A stretch of DNA of 64,000 bases from Terriglobia bacterium (GTDB lineage: Bacteria > Acidobacteriota > Terriglobia > Terriglobales > Acidobacteriaceae), in the NCBI GenBank assembly GCA_020073165.1, contig JAIQFP010000020.1, positions 59,102-123,101 of the forward strand, in the 5' to 3' direction. The position numbers were made by a program, and so were the translations under genes. The notes beneath the pieces were generated by a model. The model ran no database searches and was not told where the DNA came from. It saw only the letters and a program-made list of their open reading frames with translations. Positions 25,534 to 35,295 of this stretch are shown in pieces (position 1 is the stretch's first letter; every line of letters begins with the position of its first letter).

Positions 25534-26296
25534 TGCGCACATCCTTGCTCTTGTGCTCTCCCGGCATGACAAAAGACTTGACCCAATCGAGCGCGGCCTT
25601 CAACTTGTATTGCTGGATGGCGCCCGCCGGATCCACGTGTTTGGGGCAAACCCGCGTGCACTCTCCCACAAACGTGCATCCCCAAATGCCTTCGGGATGA
25701 GCCAGTACCGCTGTACGCTCTTCGGTTCCCTGGTCGCGGGAATCCATGTTGTAGCGCTGGGCCAGCGCAATCGCCGCCGGACCCACAAACACCGGGTCCA
25801 AGCCGACCACGGGACAGGCGGCGTAACACAGCGTGCAGTTGATGCACATGCTGAACTGCTTGTAGCGGTCCAACTGGTCGGGGGTTTGTAGAAACTCCCC
25901 TTGGGTGAGCGGCGGTTCATCGTGGCGAATAAGCCATGGTTTCACCTTGGTAAGCTTCACCAGAAAATCACTGAGTTCGGTTACCAGGTCGCGCACCACG
26001 GGGAAGTAGCGCAACGGTTCCACGCGCACCTTACTTCCGTTGTGCGCGTATGAGGAGAGGAAGGTGGCGCAGGTCAGCTTGGGCTCGCCGTTGACCATCA
26101 TGCCGCAGCTGCCGCAAATGCCCATGCGGCATGACCAGCGGTAGGTGAGCGACCCGTCCACCTGGTCCTTGATGTAGTTCAGCGCGTCGAGCACGACCCA
26201 TTCCTTGTAGACGGGCACTTCGTAGCTCTGGAACGAGGGTTTGGCGTCGCGTTCGGGAGAGTAGCGTGCGACTTCGAGGATGATTTTGTCAGCCAT
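25514..26296 (-). CDS. frdB: Fumarate reductase / succinate dehydrogenase iron-sulfur subunit
   Basis: A 260-residue electron-transfer subunit. The [2Fe-2S] site is [21 protein letters not shown] (given in part), near residues 55-77. The [4Fe-4S] site is [12 protein letters not shown] and the [3Fe-4S] region is [17 protein letters not shown]. The last motif is closer to FrdB than to aerobic SdhB. It links the flavin of FrdA to quinone. The gene starts one base after frdA and overlaps frdC. Confidence 0.95.
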   Translation of the reverse strand: MADKIILEVARYSPERDAKPSFQSYEVPVYKEWVVLDALNYIKDQVDGSLTYRWSCRMGICGSCGMMVNGEPKLTCATFLSSYAHNGSKVRVEPLRYFPVVRDLVTELSDFLVKLTKVKPWLIRHDEPPLTQGEFLQTPDQLDRYKQFSMCINCTLCYAACPVVGLDPVFVGPAAIALAQRYNMDSRDQGTEERTAVLAHPEGIWGCTFVGECTRVCPKHVDPAGAIQQYKLKAALDWVKSFVMPGEHKSKDVRSEAAND

Positions 26297-26297
26297 A

Positions 26298-28085
26298 TCA
26301 GACGGCTTGCCTTATTGGCGTGCTCTTCGACTGTTCTTTTGATGTTTCCCCATAGACCCGTTCGCCCGGGGCCCAGCGCGTAATCTTCACCGGCAGGTAC
26401 TCGACTCGCGATGAGCCGTCGAAATTGCGAGAGACGATCGAATGAGCAAGAAACTTGTTGTCGTCACGGGCCGGGTAATCGGTGCGCTGGTGCGCGCCCC
26501 TGGACTCGGTGCGGTGCAGCGCGCATTGCACGATCGATTCCGCCACGTCCAACATGAAACCCAGTTCCAGCGCCGATTCCAGCTCGGTGTTGAAAGTGCG
26601 GCTGTGGTCGTCGAGGCTGATGTCGCCGAACCGGCGCTGAAGCTCGCGCAGCTGGTGCGTTGCTTTGGCCAACGAGGCATGCTCGCGGTAGATGCCGGCG
26701 CTGGTTTCGACCGTCTTCTGCATCTCTTCGCGGATGGTGGCAATGCGCTCATGGCCACCAGTTCTGAAAAGAAATTGGGTTTCCAGTCGTCTCCGCTCGT
26801 CATTCGCCTGCGCGAAAACCTTGCCGTCCGGTACTTGCTGAGTGGCGGCATAAGCGGCTGCGGCTCTGCCGGCGCGGGCTCCAAATACCAGGCACTCCGG
26901 CAGGGAATTGGAGCCCAGGCGGTTCGCGCCATTGATACTCACGCAGGCCACTTCACCAGCCGCGTAGAGCCCAGCCAGCGGCGTGGCGCCGTCGATGTCG
27001 GTGCTTACTCCGCCCATCATGTAGTGCACCACCGGGCGCACGGGGATCAGTTCCCTCACCGGATCGATGTTCTGGTATTTCTGGCAAAGCTCGCGCACGA
27101 AGGGCAGCTTGGCGTTGATGAGCTTCTCTCCCAGATGCCGCAGGTCAAGATGAACGATCGGGCCATAGGGCGTCTGGATCGTCCGTCCTTTCTGGTCTTC
27201 CTTCACAAACGCCTGCGACAGGCGGTCGCGCGGTCCCAACTCCATCGAGCGCAAGACCGGCTTGGGCTGTGGGGTCCCGAGGTTGTAGTCCTGGAGATAG
27301 CGGTACCCATCCTTGTTGAGCATGTAGCCGCCCTCGGCGCGGGCAGCTTCGGTGATCAGAATGCCGGTGAAGGGAAGACCGGTGGGATGATACTGCACGA
27401 ACTCCATGTCCTTGAGGGGCGCACCCGCGCGATAGGCGAGCGCCATGCCGTCGCCGTTCTTGATGTTCGCATTGGTGGTGAAAGGAAAGACCCGGCCGCA
27501 GCCACCAGTGCAGAGGATGACCGCTTTGGCGGTGATCGCCCGAATTTTTCCCGACATCAACTCGATGGCCACCACACCCTGCACGCGGCCGTCATCCACC
27601 AGCAGTTTGGTGACGAACCATTCGTCGTAACGAGTGATGGGCGGGTATTTCAGGGTGGTCTGAAACAAGGTGTGCAGCATGTGGAAGCCGGTCTTGTCGG
27701 CGGCAAACCAGGTGCGGCGTTTCTTCATTCCGCCGAAGGCGCGCACGGCAATGTGTCCGTCCGGTTCTCGGCTCCACGGACAGCCCCAGCGCTCGAGTTG
27801 CAACAATTCCTGGGGAGCTTCTTTGACAAAGGCCTCGACCGCATCCTGGTCGCACAGCCAGTCGCCACCGGAGATGGTGTCGTAACAGTGCTCGTCCAGG
27901 CTGTCGTCGGACTTGGCCACCCCAGCCGCGCCGCCTTCGGCCGAGACCGTGTGGCTGCGCATGGGGTACACCTTGGAAACGACGGCGATGCTGAGTTTGA
28001 GGTTGACCTCGGCGGCAGCGATGGCGGCGCGCAGTCCCGCACCCCCACCTCCGACCAGCAGCACATCGTGCGACGAGGCTTCCAT
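26298..28085 (-). CDS. frdA: Fumarate reductase / succinate dehydrogenase flavoprotein subunit
   Basis: A 595-residue FAD subunit. The dinucleotide fold is [19 protein letters not shown]. The covalent flavin histidine lies in [13 protein letters not shown]. Substrate-site residues appear in [19 protein letters not shown] and [12 protein letters not shown], with [19 protein letters not shown] near the FAD site. Together with FrdB, C and D it interconverts fumarate and succinate at the inner membrane. Operon order A-B-C-D and the two three-helix anchors point to the E. coli fumarate-reductase type. In a presumed aerobe it may run as succinate dehydrogenase. Confidence 0.95.
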   Translation of the reverse strand: MEASSHDVLLVGGGGAGLRAAIAAAEVNLKLSIAVVSKVYPMRSHTVSAEGGAAGVAKSDDSLDEHCYDTISGGDWLCDQDAVEAFVKEAPQELLQLERWGCPWSREPDGHIAVRAFGGMKKRRTWFAADKTGFHMLHTLFQTTLKYPPITRYDEWFVTKLLVDDGRVQGVVAIELMSGKIRAITAKAVILCTGGCGRVFPFTTNANIKNGDGMALAYRAGAPLKDMEFVQYHPTGLPFTGILITEAARAEGGYMLNKDGYRYLQDYNLGTPQPKPVLRSMELGPRDRLSQAFVKEDQKGRTIQTPYGPIVHLDLRHLGEKLINAKLPFVRELCQKYQNIDPVRELIPVRPVVHYMMGGVSTDIDGATPLAGLYAAGEVACVSINGANRLGSNSLPECLVFGARAGRAAAAYAATQQVPDGKVFAQANDERRRLETQFLFRTGGHERIATIREEMQKTVETSAGIYREHASLAKATHQLRELQRRFGDISLDDHSRTFNTELESALELGFMLDVAESIVQCALHRTESRGAHQRTDYPARDDNKFLAHSIVSRNFDGSSRVEYLPVKITRWAPGERVYGETSKEQSKSTPIRQAV

Positions 28086-28362
28086 GGCTTCCCCACTAGC
28101 GGCTGCGCTAGAGGGTCAGCCGCTTCCACCAGGGCCCGAGTGCCGGACATTCTCCCCCGAAGCGGCCTCCGGAAGCAAATGCTTTATTTGGCGCCGACAC
28201 ACGGGACATCCAGAGAGTCCAGAGCCAGTAAACCGGAGGCACGCCGTGACCCCTCGCATCTGCTCTTTTTGCAACCCTGCTGCTACCTTGCCACAGCTCA
28301 TCCATGCGCTCGACACGCCGCTTTGCCTTAGCCTGAGGTGTTCGACTGAGCTCGTAGCAGTC

Positions 28363-30591
28363 CTACTCGTAGCGGAGGGCCAGCATCGGATCCAGGCGCG
28401 TGGCCCTGCGTGCTGGCACATAGCACGCCAGGAGCGCTGTCGCGGCCAACAGCACCGTGGCGGCCGAGAAGGCCAGCGGATCCGTGGCACCGGTGCCAAA
28501 CAACAGGCTGGCGAGCAGTCGGGTGAGGCCGAACGACGCCGCGATGCCGAGAACGACTCCCACCAGCGTCAGGCCCATGCCCTGGCCGACCACCAACTGC
28601 AAGATATGGCGTGGCTGCGCGCCCAACGCCATGCGGATTCCCATTTCCTGGCGGCGCTGGGTCACCGAGTACGCCATCACCGCGTAGATGCCCACAGCGG
28701 CCAGCAGCAAGGCGAGGCCCGCGAAGATCCCAACAAACTGCATGATGAGGCGAGGCTGGGCCACGGAGGTGGAGACGACCTCGTCCATGCTGAGGATGCC
28801 CGATACGGGCAGAGTGGAATCGAGTTGGGTAATCTGCTGGCGTACGGCGCTCACCAGGGGTGCGAGGTCAGACCGTGAGCGTAACACCAGCGTCGCCGAT
28901 GGCCAGGACTCTTGGGCAATGGGCAAAAACATCTCTTCGGTGTTGGGAGCGCTGAGCGAGCTGAACTTTATGTCAGCGACGACACCGACGACTTCGCGTT
29001 GAATCTTGTCGCGCGAGTTGGCGAGGTGTTTGCCAATGGGGTCCTGGTTGGGCCAATAGCGGTCGGCCAGGCTCTTGTTCACGATGACCACGTTGGTGTT
29101 TCCGGCGACATCCTGGTCGGTGAAGAAACGGCCGCGGATGAGCGGCGTGTGCATGGTCTGGAAGTAGCCGGGACTCACATGGGAGCGGGCGATCACCGGA
29201 TCCTTGCCGATGCCCTGGCACGCCATCCCTTCAGGACAAAAGAAGACGTAGATGGTCACACTGCCCAGTGGCAGATCACCGACGACGCCTGCGGATTGCA
29301 CGGCCGGAACTGCTTTCACGCGCTCCAGGAGCTGCTGATAGAACTGCACCTGCTGCTCGGCTTTCGGGTAGCGAACCTTCGGCAGGTTAATGGGGAAGGT
29401 CAGCGCCGGGACAAGACCGAAGGCCAGACCGGTCAGCATGCAGAGCACGAGTGTGAACAGCAGCACCGTGCCATCCACTGTGGATTGTTCCAGGCGAGGC
29501 ACAGTGCCCGGAGAAATCAGGCGAACCAGCGGCATCAGTCCGGCAGCCAACAGGACGCCGAGCGCGCCTCCCATCAGGGAGAGCAAGAGACTTTCGCTGA
29601 GAAGCTGGCGGACCAGGCGCACACGCGAGGCGCCGAGCGTCTTCCGGATGGCGATTTCCTTGCTGCGGGCAGTCGCGCGCACCAGCAGCAGGCTGGCAAC
29701 ATTGGCGCAGGCGATCAGCAGGACAAAGCCAACTGCGGCCAGTAGAACCAGCAGAAATGGGCGCAAAGTGCCGACCAGAAGCTGCTCGAGCGAGACCACG
29801 GCGAGGCCGTATTTCGGATCGGCATTGCCGCCAAATTCTTGCCGGTAGCGAGCGTTGATGGTATCAAGTTCGGCCTGGGCGTTGGCAATGCTTACCCCGG
29901 ACCGCAGGCGTCCAAGAAAATTCAGGTAGCCCGCGCCGGAGAAGACCTGCTGATGGCTTAGAAAGTCACTTTCAAAGACCCGTGGCACCCAGATTTGTGG
30001 CTCGGGAAACTGCATGGGGAAGCGGAAATCCGGCGGCAGAATTCCGACCACGGTGACGTTCTTTCCGTCCAGCGTCAGGGTCTTTCCGACAAGGCCGGGA
30101 TCGCCGCCGAAATGACTGTGCCAGAAGCCGTCGCTTACCACCGCGACGTCAGCGCCACCGGGTTGATCTTCGTCGGCCGTAAAACCGCGACCCAGTGCTG
30201 GCTGCTTCCCCAGAGTCCGAAACAAATCGAGGGAAGCGCGGGCGGCGGGAACCAGTTCGGGCTCACGCGGAGTGACCAGGCTCATGGTCAATGGGTAATA
30301 GACCGCGGAGCTTTCCAGTGAACGGCTCTGCTCGCGAATCATGCCGAACTTGGTGAACGAAACTTCGATGCCGGTGAAGGCGCGGTTGACGTTGTCCACC
30401 TGCGAGACGTTGATCAGCCGGGGAGCGTCCGGGAAGGGAAGCGGGCGCAGCAGAACAGCGTTGACCACGCTGAAGATCGCGGTATTCGCTCCGATCCCCA
30501 GCGCCAGAGTGAGCACGGCCACCAGGGTAAAGCCTGGGGTCTTGGTCAGCGTTCGAAAACCGTACCGGATGTCTTGCCAGGTGTTCCCCAT
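28363..30591 (-). CDS. ADOP-family MacB/FtsX-type permease, internally shortened
   Basis: A 742-residue permease that opens with the hallmark of acidobacterial duplicated orphan permeases ([45 protein letters not shown]). The first MacB periplasmic domain (60-265) and FtsX domain (280-400) are normal. At about residue 399 the text jumps from VPALTFP straight to [17 protein letters not shown]. Known ADOPs have about 60-80 residues there, including the helix that starts the second half. The second periplasmic domain and FtsX domain (620-735) follow. No ATPase gene is adjacent, as is usual. Such permeases are usually linked to export or lipoprotein handling; the substrate is unknown. Confidence 0.88.
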   Translation of the reverse strand: MGNTWQDIRYGFRTLTKTPGFTLVAVLTLALGIGANTAIFSVVNAVLLRPLPFPDAPRLINVSQVDNVNRAFTGIEVSFTKFGMIREQSRSLESSAVYYPLTMSLVTPREPELVPAARASLDLFRTLGKQPALGRGFTADEDQPGGADVAVVSDGFWHSHFGGDPGLVGKTLTLDGKNVTVVGILPPDFRFPMQFPEPQIWVPRVFESDFLSHQQVFSGAGYLNFLGRLRSGVSIANAQAELDTINARYRQEFGGNADPKYGLAVVSLEQLLVGTLRPFLLVLLAAVGFVLLIACANVASLLLVRATARSKEIAIRKTLGASRVRLVRQLLSESLLLSLMGGALGVLLAAGLMPLVRLISPGTVPRLEQSTVDGTVLLFTLVLCMLTGLAFGLVPALTFPINLPKVRYPKAEQQVQFYQQLLERVKAVPAVQSAGVVGDLPLGSVTIYVFFCPEGMACQGIGKDPVIARSHVSPGYFQTMHTPLIRGRFFTDQDVAGNTNVVIVNKSLADRYWPNQDPIGKHLANSRDKIQREVVGVVADIKFSSLSAPNTEEMFLPIAQESWPSATLVLRSRSDLAPLVSAVRQQITQLDSTLPVSGILSMDEVVSTSVAQPRLIMQFVGIFAGLALLLAAVGIYAVMAYSVTQRRQEMGIRMALGAQPRHILQLVVGQGMGLTLVGVVLGIAASFGLTRLLASLLFGTGATDPLAFSAATVLLAATALLACYVPARRATRLDPMLALRYE

Positions 30592-30684
30592 GTTTCCCCT
30601 CCCCGGGATATTAGACGAAGGTCCCGCCTAAGGTAAGCAGGGCAAGTGGATGATGCATCAAAAACTGCCGGGACTGGGACTAGC

Positions 30685-30999
30685 TCACGAGGCGCGTGAA
30701 GTAGGCTCGGAGCGGATAGGGTCTGATCCTGACCTCTCCTCGAGCAGGAGCCGGCGCAGGGTGCGCAAGTCGTTCAGGGTGCGGCTGCTGCTGCGCAGAT
30801 ATTGCTCCAACTTTTCCAGCTTGTATTGCACCAGCCGCAATGCCTGCAGACGGCGTTCTGACTTGGACTCGACGGCCTTGGCAATGTCCGACTCGATGTC
30901 GCCCCGGGCCTCGGCGATCGCTTCGGCCAAAAGCCGGACGTACTCATGGGCATTCTCGAGGCTGTCGAAAGGGGTTTCTGGCCGGTGCATGCCCACCAT
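30685..30999 (-). CDS. Conserved hypothetical helical protein
   Basis: A 104-residue, highly charged, fully helical protein (ENAHEYVRLLAEAIAEARGD, RRLQALRLVQYKLEKLEQYL) that probably forms a coiled coil. No enzyme motif. GAGG sits just before the ATG at 30999. It looks like a small conserved acidobacterial protein. It is divergent from msrA, with about 100 bases shared. Confidence 0.65.
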   Translation of the reverse strand: MVGMHRPETPFDSLENAHEYVRLLAEAIAEARGDIESDIAKAVESKSERRLQALRLVQYKLEKLEQYLRSSSRTLNDLRTLRRLLLEERSGSDPIRSEPTSRAS

Positions 31000-31099
31000 G
31001 GTACCTCTTTTTCTGTATGATTGGCGCGTTCCACTAGTCGCCAGCCCCCGGCTCCACGGACTGGCTGGAACCTGGCGGAAGGAGGCGCATCTAACACAC

Positions 31100-31636
31100 A
31101 TGCCTACTGAGACAGCGGTATTCGGCGGGGGATGTTTTTGGTGCATTGAAGCGGTCTTCAAGCGGCTGGCAGGCGTGGAGTGCGCCCAGTCCGGCTACAT
31201 GGGCGGGCACGTGGACAATCCGACCTACCGGCAGGTCTGTGGCGGAGATACCGGGCACGTCGAGGTGGTGCAGGTGAAGTTCGACCCCGGCGTGATTTCG
31301 TATCGCGACCTGCTCGAGGTGTTCTTCGCCGTCCACGATCCGACGACCTTAAACCGCCAGGGCAACGATGTGGGGGAACAGTACCGCTCGGTCATCTACA
31401 CCACCTCGGACGAGCAGGAGAAGATTGCCGAGGAGACTATTGCGGCCCTGAATGAATCCAAAGCCTTTCCTGAACCCATCGTAACGGCCGTGGAGCCCGC
31501 GTCGAAGTTTTATGCCGCCGAGGACTATCACCAGGAGTATTACGACAACAATCGCAACCAGCCCTATTGCCAGTTCATCATTGCCCCCAAGGTGGCGAAG
31601 CTGGAGAAGAAGTTTCGGGAGAAGTTAAGGGCATAG
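31100..31636 (+). CDS. msrA: Peptide methionine sulfoxide reductase A
   Basis: A 178-residue enzyme that reduces methionine-S-sulfoxide in damaged proteins. The catalytic cysteine is in FGGGCFWCIEA, followed by family blocks GYMGGHVDNPTYRQVCGGDTGHVEVV (in part), HDPTTLNRQGNDVGEQYRS and YHQEYYDNN. A resolving cysteine candidate is in NQPYCQF. I chose the ATG at 31100 since upstream in-frame sequence covers the divergent promoter region; ggagg is present but 14 bases away. Confidence 0.95.
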   Translation: MPTETAVFGGGCFWCIEAVFKRLAGVECAQSGYMGGHVDNPTYRQVCGGDTGHVEVVQVKFDPGVISYRDLLEVFFAVHDPTTLNRQGNDVGEQYRSVIYTTSDEQEKIAEETIAALNESKAFPEPIVTAVEPASKFYAAEDYHQEYYDNNRNQPYCQFIIAPKVAKLEKKFREKLRA

Positions 31637-31812
31637 GGCGGGAAACATTCTGGCGGAGAGGGTGGAATTCTACGCCCGCGTTGGAAACATTGGCTAAACC
31701 GTTGGTTCTCCGTATCGGCATCCAGTTTTCCCAGTGTAACCGGTACGATTTCCCGGCGCTTTCGTAGCCGTTCAGTAGCCGCTACCATACGGCTACGCGG
31801 CGGAGAAGTAAA

Positions 31813-31828
31813 CCACACTTCCGTGTGG
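31813..31828 (-). terminator. Small hairpin after the NYN gene
   Basis: On the minus strand CCACAC-GGAA-GTGTGG is followed by TTTACTT, directly past the stop codon of the NYN gene. The stem is only 6 bp, so efficiency is uncertain. Confidence 0.4.
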
Positions 31829-31832
31829 CTCA

Positions 31833-32411
31833 CTATTCCTCTTCAGGTATCAGCTTTTCGATCTCCGCGTCAGCGGGCTTTTCGATTTCGGCTTTGAGAT
31901 CGTCCAAGAGAATGACGTTCCGCGAAGACTCCTTCCCGAGATCTTGGGACAGGGATCGTTTCCAAGACACGACCTCCACTCTCATTCCCAACTGCTTCAC
32001 TGCCTTGACGGTCTCCAGATAATCCTTATCCCCCGACACTAGAAGGGCCGTCTCAAAGGCGCGGTTATTGGCGAGAACAAGCATAGTCGTCGCAAGCGCA
32101 ACATCAATCCCCTTCTCAGTGTAGGAATGACGGCTGTCACCACATTTCTTGCAACGGACAGTCTTGTTGCCGAGCGGGAAGACGGTCATCTCGTAGTGAA
32201 GATCGTTCTTCAGCATCTTGTAGAAGCCCGTCTGGTTGTAACGGGGAGGATCACTCACCGCCGCGAAAAAGAATGTCTGCCAGATTGGCCCATCAGCCTC
32301 CAGTTTTGCATGGAGCTTCTTGGCGTCTACCCTCCACCCGGCTTGGCGAGAGCCGTGAAAGATATTGGAGTTGTCGATAAACATGATGGTCTTACCACGA
32401 GCAGCGGCCAT
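31833..32411 (-). CDS. NYN-domain (LabA/DUF88-type) putative RNase
   Basis: A 192-residue protein of the PIN-like NYN superfamily. Acidic active-site blocks are MFIDNSNIF, KGIDVALATTMLVLA and LVSGDKDYLETVKAV. A zinc-knuckle-like CKKCGDSRH is inserted before the second block. Members are thought to cut RNA with Mg2+. AAGGAG stands before the ATG. Base composition looks more AT-rich than in the neighbours, and the gene lies beside tRNA-Ser with 'gtagccg' words on both sides, which hints at acquisition. Confidence 0.85.
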   Translation of the reverse strand: MAAARGKTIMFIDNSNIFHGSRQAGWRVDAKKLHAKLEADGPIWQTFFFAAVSDPPRYNQTGFYKMLKNDLHYEMTVFPLGNKTVRCKKCGDSRHSYTEKGIDVALATTMLVLANNRAFETALLVSGDKDYLETVKAVKQLGMRVEVVSWKRSLSQDLGKESSRNVILLDDLKAEIEKPADAEIEKLIPEEE

Positions 32412-32628
32412 AAATTTCTCCTTCGCGCTCTGAAATTGTAACAGGCTAGGTGCCGTCGAGCCGACGATTGACCCTCTCGTAGTGACCGCGTTTGCCGTTG
32501 ATGGTGCGGCGGATGTGACGTCTGGTATTGACTGACTCTCATGGGTGTTCTCCTGAGAGCCAATACTGAGAATTCAGCCCGTAGCCGCGATTCGTAGCCG
32601 TCTTTCTAAGCTACCGATTTTCAAAGAC

Positions 32629-32718
32629 TGGCGGAGAGGGAGGGATTCGAACCCCCGATACCCGTTAAGGTATGTCCGCTTTCGAGGCGGATCGTTTCAA
32701 CCGCTCACGCACCTCTCC
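32629..32718 (-). tRNA. tRNA-Ser (anticodon CGA)
   Basis: On the minus strand GGAGAGG at 32718 pairs with CCTCTCC near the 3' end. The anticodon stem CCGCCTCGAAAGCGG shows CGA. The long variable arm (ACATACC...GGGTATC) marks class II serine tRNA. The T-arm GGGGGTTCGAATCCCTC is normal. CCA is encoded. Confidence 0.95.
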
Positions 32719-32728
32719 GCGTAAGAAA

Positions 32729-32772
32729 ACAAGTCGTTAGTCGTTGGTCGTTAGCGCCAACGGCTAACGACG
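32729..32772. repeat. 'cgttagtcgttggtcgtta' words
   Basis: Tandem words cgttagtcgttggtcg followed by the inverted ccaacggctaacgacg. A second block at 33222-33247 lies inside the 5' end of the tadA reading frame. Confidence 0.6.
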
Positions 32773-33273
32773 GGCTCTAAAGAACTCTTGCAGCAGCTCT
32801 GCGCACCGTCCCGCCAGCACTCCCCCGCGGATTTCCATCTGATGATTCAGGCCGGGGTGGTTCAGCACCTGCATTACCGAATGCACCGCGCCTGCTTTGG
32901 GGTCATCGGCGCCGTAGACCAGGCGCTTCAACCGGGCATGCACCAGCGCGCCCGCGCACATCGCGCACGGCTCAATTGTAGCAAACAGCTCGCAGTCTCC
33001 CAGGCGATGGTTACCAACCGTGGCACCGGCCTCGCGGAGCGCGATGACCTCGGCGTGGGCAGTCGGATCGGAGTCGGTGAGATTGCGGTTCCAGCCCCGG
33101 CCCACGATCTTGCCGTCGCACACCACGACCGCTCCGACCGGCACCTCGCCGGCGTCCAGAGCGCGCTGCGCGGCGCGCAGGGCTTCTTCCATCAGGAGTT
33201 CATCAGAAGCGGCCGGTGTTCGCTGGTCGTTCGTCGTTAGTGGTTGGTTCTGTGCCACAGCAGCCCAATTCAT
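32764..33273 (-). CDS. tadA: tRNA adenosine-34 deaminase
   Basis: A 169-residue zinc deaminase that makes inosine at the wobble position of tRNA-Arg(ACG). The catalytic block is DPTAHAEVIAL, with the zinc cysteines in IEPCAMCAGALVHARL. RLVYGADDPKAGAV and LNHPGLNHQMEI are TadA-type rather than free-cytidine type. The first ~25 residues are encoded by a dispersed repeat (TTNDQRT region). The functional N-terminus may be closer to SDELLMEEALRAAQ (an ATG at 33192), but a few residues before that ATG match homologues. Confidence 0.92.
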   Translation of the reverse strand: MNWAAVAQNQPLTTNDQRTPAASDELLMEEALRAAQRALDAGEVPVGAVVVCDGKIVGRGWNRNLTDSDPTAHAEVIALREAGATVGNHRLGDCELFATIEPCAMCAGALVHARLKRLVYGADDPKAGAVHSVMQVLNHPGLNHQMEIRGGVLAGRCAELLQEFFRARR

Positions 33274-33284
33274 TGTAGCGGGTG

Positions 33285-33355
33285 CGGAAAGCAGCAGGCT
33301 GCCGCCCTGCGGCCGGCGTGGACGGGCGAGTAGCCCGTCCCCACACGTCTAAGGC
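33285..33355. repeat. Palindromic 'ggacgggcgagtagcccgtcc' unit
   Basis: ggacgggc-gagta-gcccgtcc forms an 8-bp stem flanked by gtg and cac arms. Upstream is the related gcaggctgccgccctgc. Similar units are at 51914-51942 (inside nuoL) and 55290-55330 (in the nuo operon). Confidence 0.6.
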
Positions 33356-33410
33356 AGGGTTCCGGCGCCACTTCTGCAATGAGAACGATAATGATATCCT
33401 TAAGCTCGAT

Positions 33411-33872
33411 ATGGGGATGCCCAGCCTGCTGCGCAAAGTCTTCCTCGTCGATCTGCTCCAGGGTCTGAAAGTCACCTTTCGCTATCAGGACCCAAAGGAG
33501 ATCTACACCGAGCAGTATCCGCTGCAACGTCCACAAGTGGCGGAGCGCTATCGTGGAGCGCCCCGGCTGAACGTCAATCCCGATACCAACGAGACCATGT
33601 GCATCGCCTGCGACCTGTGCGCGCTGGCTTGCCCCGAGCACCTGATTGTGGTCTCTGCCGAACGCAACGAGAAAACCCGCCGCAAGGAACTCACCACCTT
33701 CACCTACGACCTGAGCCGCTGCATGTTCTGCGGGCTGTGCGAAGACGCCTGTCCCACCGACGCGCTGGAGTTGACCCAGGACTTCGAACTGGCCAACTAC
33801 ACCCGTGAGGGAGCGATCTGGGATCGGGAGACTCTGGAAAAAGGGCCGCAGCCGACGCAGTATCGGAAGTAG
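33411..33872 (+). CDS. nuoI: NADH-quinone oxidoreductase subunit I, detached from the nuo operon
   Basis: A 153-residue ferredoxin-like subunit with two [4Fe-4S] sites, CIACDLCALACP and CMFCGLCEDACP. They carry clusters N6a and N6b between the hydrophilic and membrane arms of complex I. The N-terminal FLVDLLQGLKVTFRY is the amphipathic anchor, and IYTEQYPLQRPQVAERYRG is typical of NuoI. It stands alone here about 15 kb before the end of a nuo operon that has no nuoI between H and J. The ATG at 33411 lacks a clear ribosome site; ATG at 33417 is possible. Confidence 0.92.
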   Translation: MGMPSLLRKVFLVDLLQGLKVTFRYQDPKEIYTEQYPLQRPQVAERYRGAPRLNVNPDTNETMCIACDLCALACPEHLIVVSAERNEKTRRKELTTFTYDLSRCMFCGLCEDACPTDALELTQDFELANYTREGAIWDRETLEKGPQPTQYRK

Positions 33873-33942
33873 TCGTCAGCCTTGGTTCATCTGAGATCCT
33901 GCCGCCTCCCCGCTTCGTGCTACATTTTCCTCAGCGATCCTC

Positions 33943-35295
33943 ATGGAACAGCGCCTCATCCTGATCAACCTGCTGGTGAAGCTCGGCGTCGCGGCCGCCG
34001 TGGCCAGCGCGCTGGTACGCTCGGTCGAGTTCAAGTCGCTGCTGTTTCGCGAAGAACGCTCGCTGAAGCAGAAGATTTATCTCGTCCTCTGGATCGGCAT
34101 TCCACTGGCGTTGGGGGTGTGGATTCGCTTCAGCGCCACCAGCTTCCTGGCTGGTGACCTGTCGTTTGAGACCGTGATTTTGCTGGGCGTGGTGGCCGGC
34201 CGCCTGACCGGAGTGTTGGGAGCGGTCCTGATCGGCCTGCCGGCATTGCTGCATGGCGAGTGGGCAACCATGCCGTTCCTCGCCCTATGTGGCTTTCTCG
34301 CCGGACAACTGCGGGAGATGGCTCCCGACCGCGAGGACATCTGGTCGTTTTCCCCTTTCATTGACCTGAGCCTCTACCGTATGATCCGGCGCAACCTGCC
34401 CACGCCGCGAATCTTCGACTGGCAGGTCATGTTTTTTGCCACCATTGTGGCGCTGCGTTTCGTGCACACCGAGCTTTTTCGGGCGCTGCCGCGGGCGACC
34501 TACAGCCTGGAGAGCCCGAACCTCTGGGTGGAAGTGGCCATCTACGCAACCTCGGTCATGGTGGTCGGCACCGAGCTGAAGATCTGGAACAGCGTGCGCA
34601 TCCAGATCAAGCTGGAGGAACAGGAGCGGCTGCTGCTGCACGCCCGCATGGAGGCGCTGCAGAACCAGATCAATCCCCACTTCCTGTTCAACACGCTGAA
34701 CTCGGTGTCCTCCCTGGTGCGCTTTGACCCGGACACGGCGCGCGAGATGATCATCAAGCTGGCTAACATCCTGCGCCGGCTGCTTAACAGCGGGGATGCC
34801 TTCGTCCCCCTGCGCGAGGAACTGGAGTTTATCGACGACTACCTCGACATCGAAGTAGTGCGCTTCGGCCGCGACAAGCTGCAGGTGGTGAAGGAGCTGG
34901 AGCCAGCCTCGCTCGACGTGATGGTTCCCAGCATGTTGCTGCAACCCCTGGTGGAGAACTCCCTCAAGCACGGGCTCTCCTCGAAGATCGAAGGCGGTAG
35001 TATCTACCTGCGTAGCCGGCTGGCGGATACCAAACTGATTATTGAGGTCGAGGACGATGGCGTCGGCATGGGCGCGGTGAACTTATTGGAACGCCCCACC
35101 GGCCTGGGTGGCACCGGGATTGGGATGGCCAACGTGGCAGAGCGGCTGAAGGTGCTCTACGGCGACACCGCGCGCATGACCATCGACAGTCACGAGGGGA
35201 AGGGAACTCTGGTGCGGCTGCGCTTGCCGGTCCTGCAAACCGAAGGCGCGATTCCTTCCGCGCTCTACGAAGAGCGTTCCAGCACCCGCCGGTAG
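33943..35295 (+). CDS. LytS/YehU-type sensor histidine kinase
   Basis: A 450-residue membrane kinase. About six hydrophobic segments fill residues 5-215, resembling the 5TM-LYT sensor. The His_kinase domain follows with the phosphorylated histidine in QINPHFLFNTLNSVSSL (about residue 250). The ATPase domain has LQPLVENSLKHGL (N box), VEDDGVGM and GGTGIGMANVAERL. Partners are LytTR-type response regulators, and none is adjacent. The 3' end overlaps the convergent bshA gene by 31 bases. Confidence 0.92.
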   Translation: MEQRLILINLLVKLGVAAAVASALVRSVEFKSLLFREERSLKQKIYLVLWIGIPLALGVWIRFSATSFLAGDLSFETVILLGVVAGRLTGVLGAVLIGLPALLHGEWATMPFLALCGFLAGQLREMAPDREDIWSFSPFIDLSLYRMIRRNLPTPRIFDWQVMFFATIVALRFVHTELFRALPRATYSLESPNLWVEVAIYATSVMVVGTELKIWNSVRIQIKLEEQERLLLHARMEALQNQINPHFLFNTLNSVSSLVRFDPDTAREMIIKLANILRRLLNSGDAFVPLREELEFIDDYLDIEVVRFGRDKLQVVKELEPASLDVMVPSMLLQPLVENSLKHGLSSKIEGGSIYLRSRLADTKLIIEVEDDGVGMGAVNLLERPTGLGGTGIGMANVAERLKVLYGDTARMTIDSHEGKGTLVRLRLPVLQTEGAIPSALYEERSSTRR

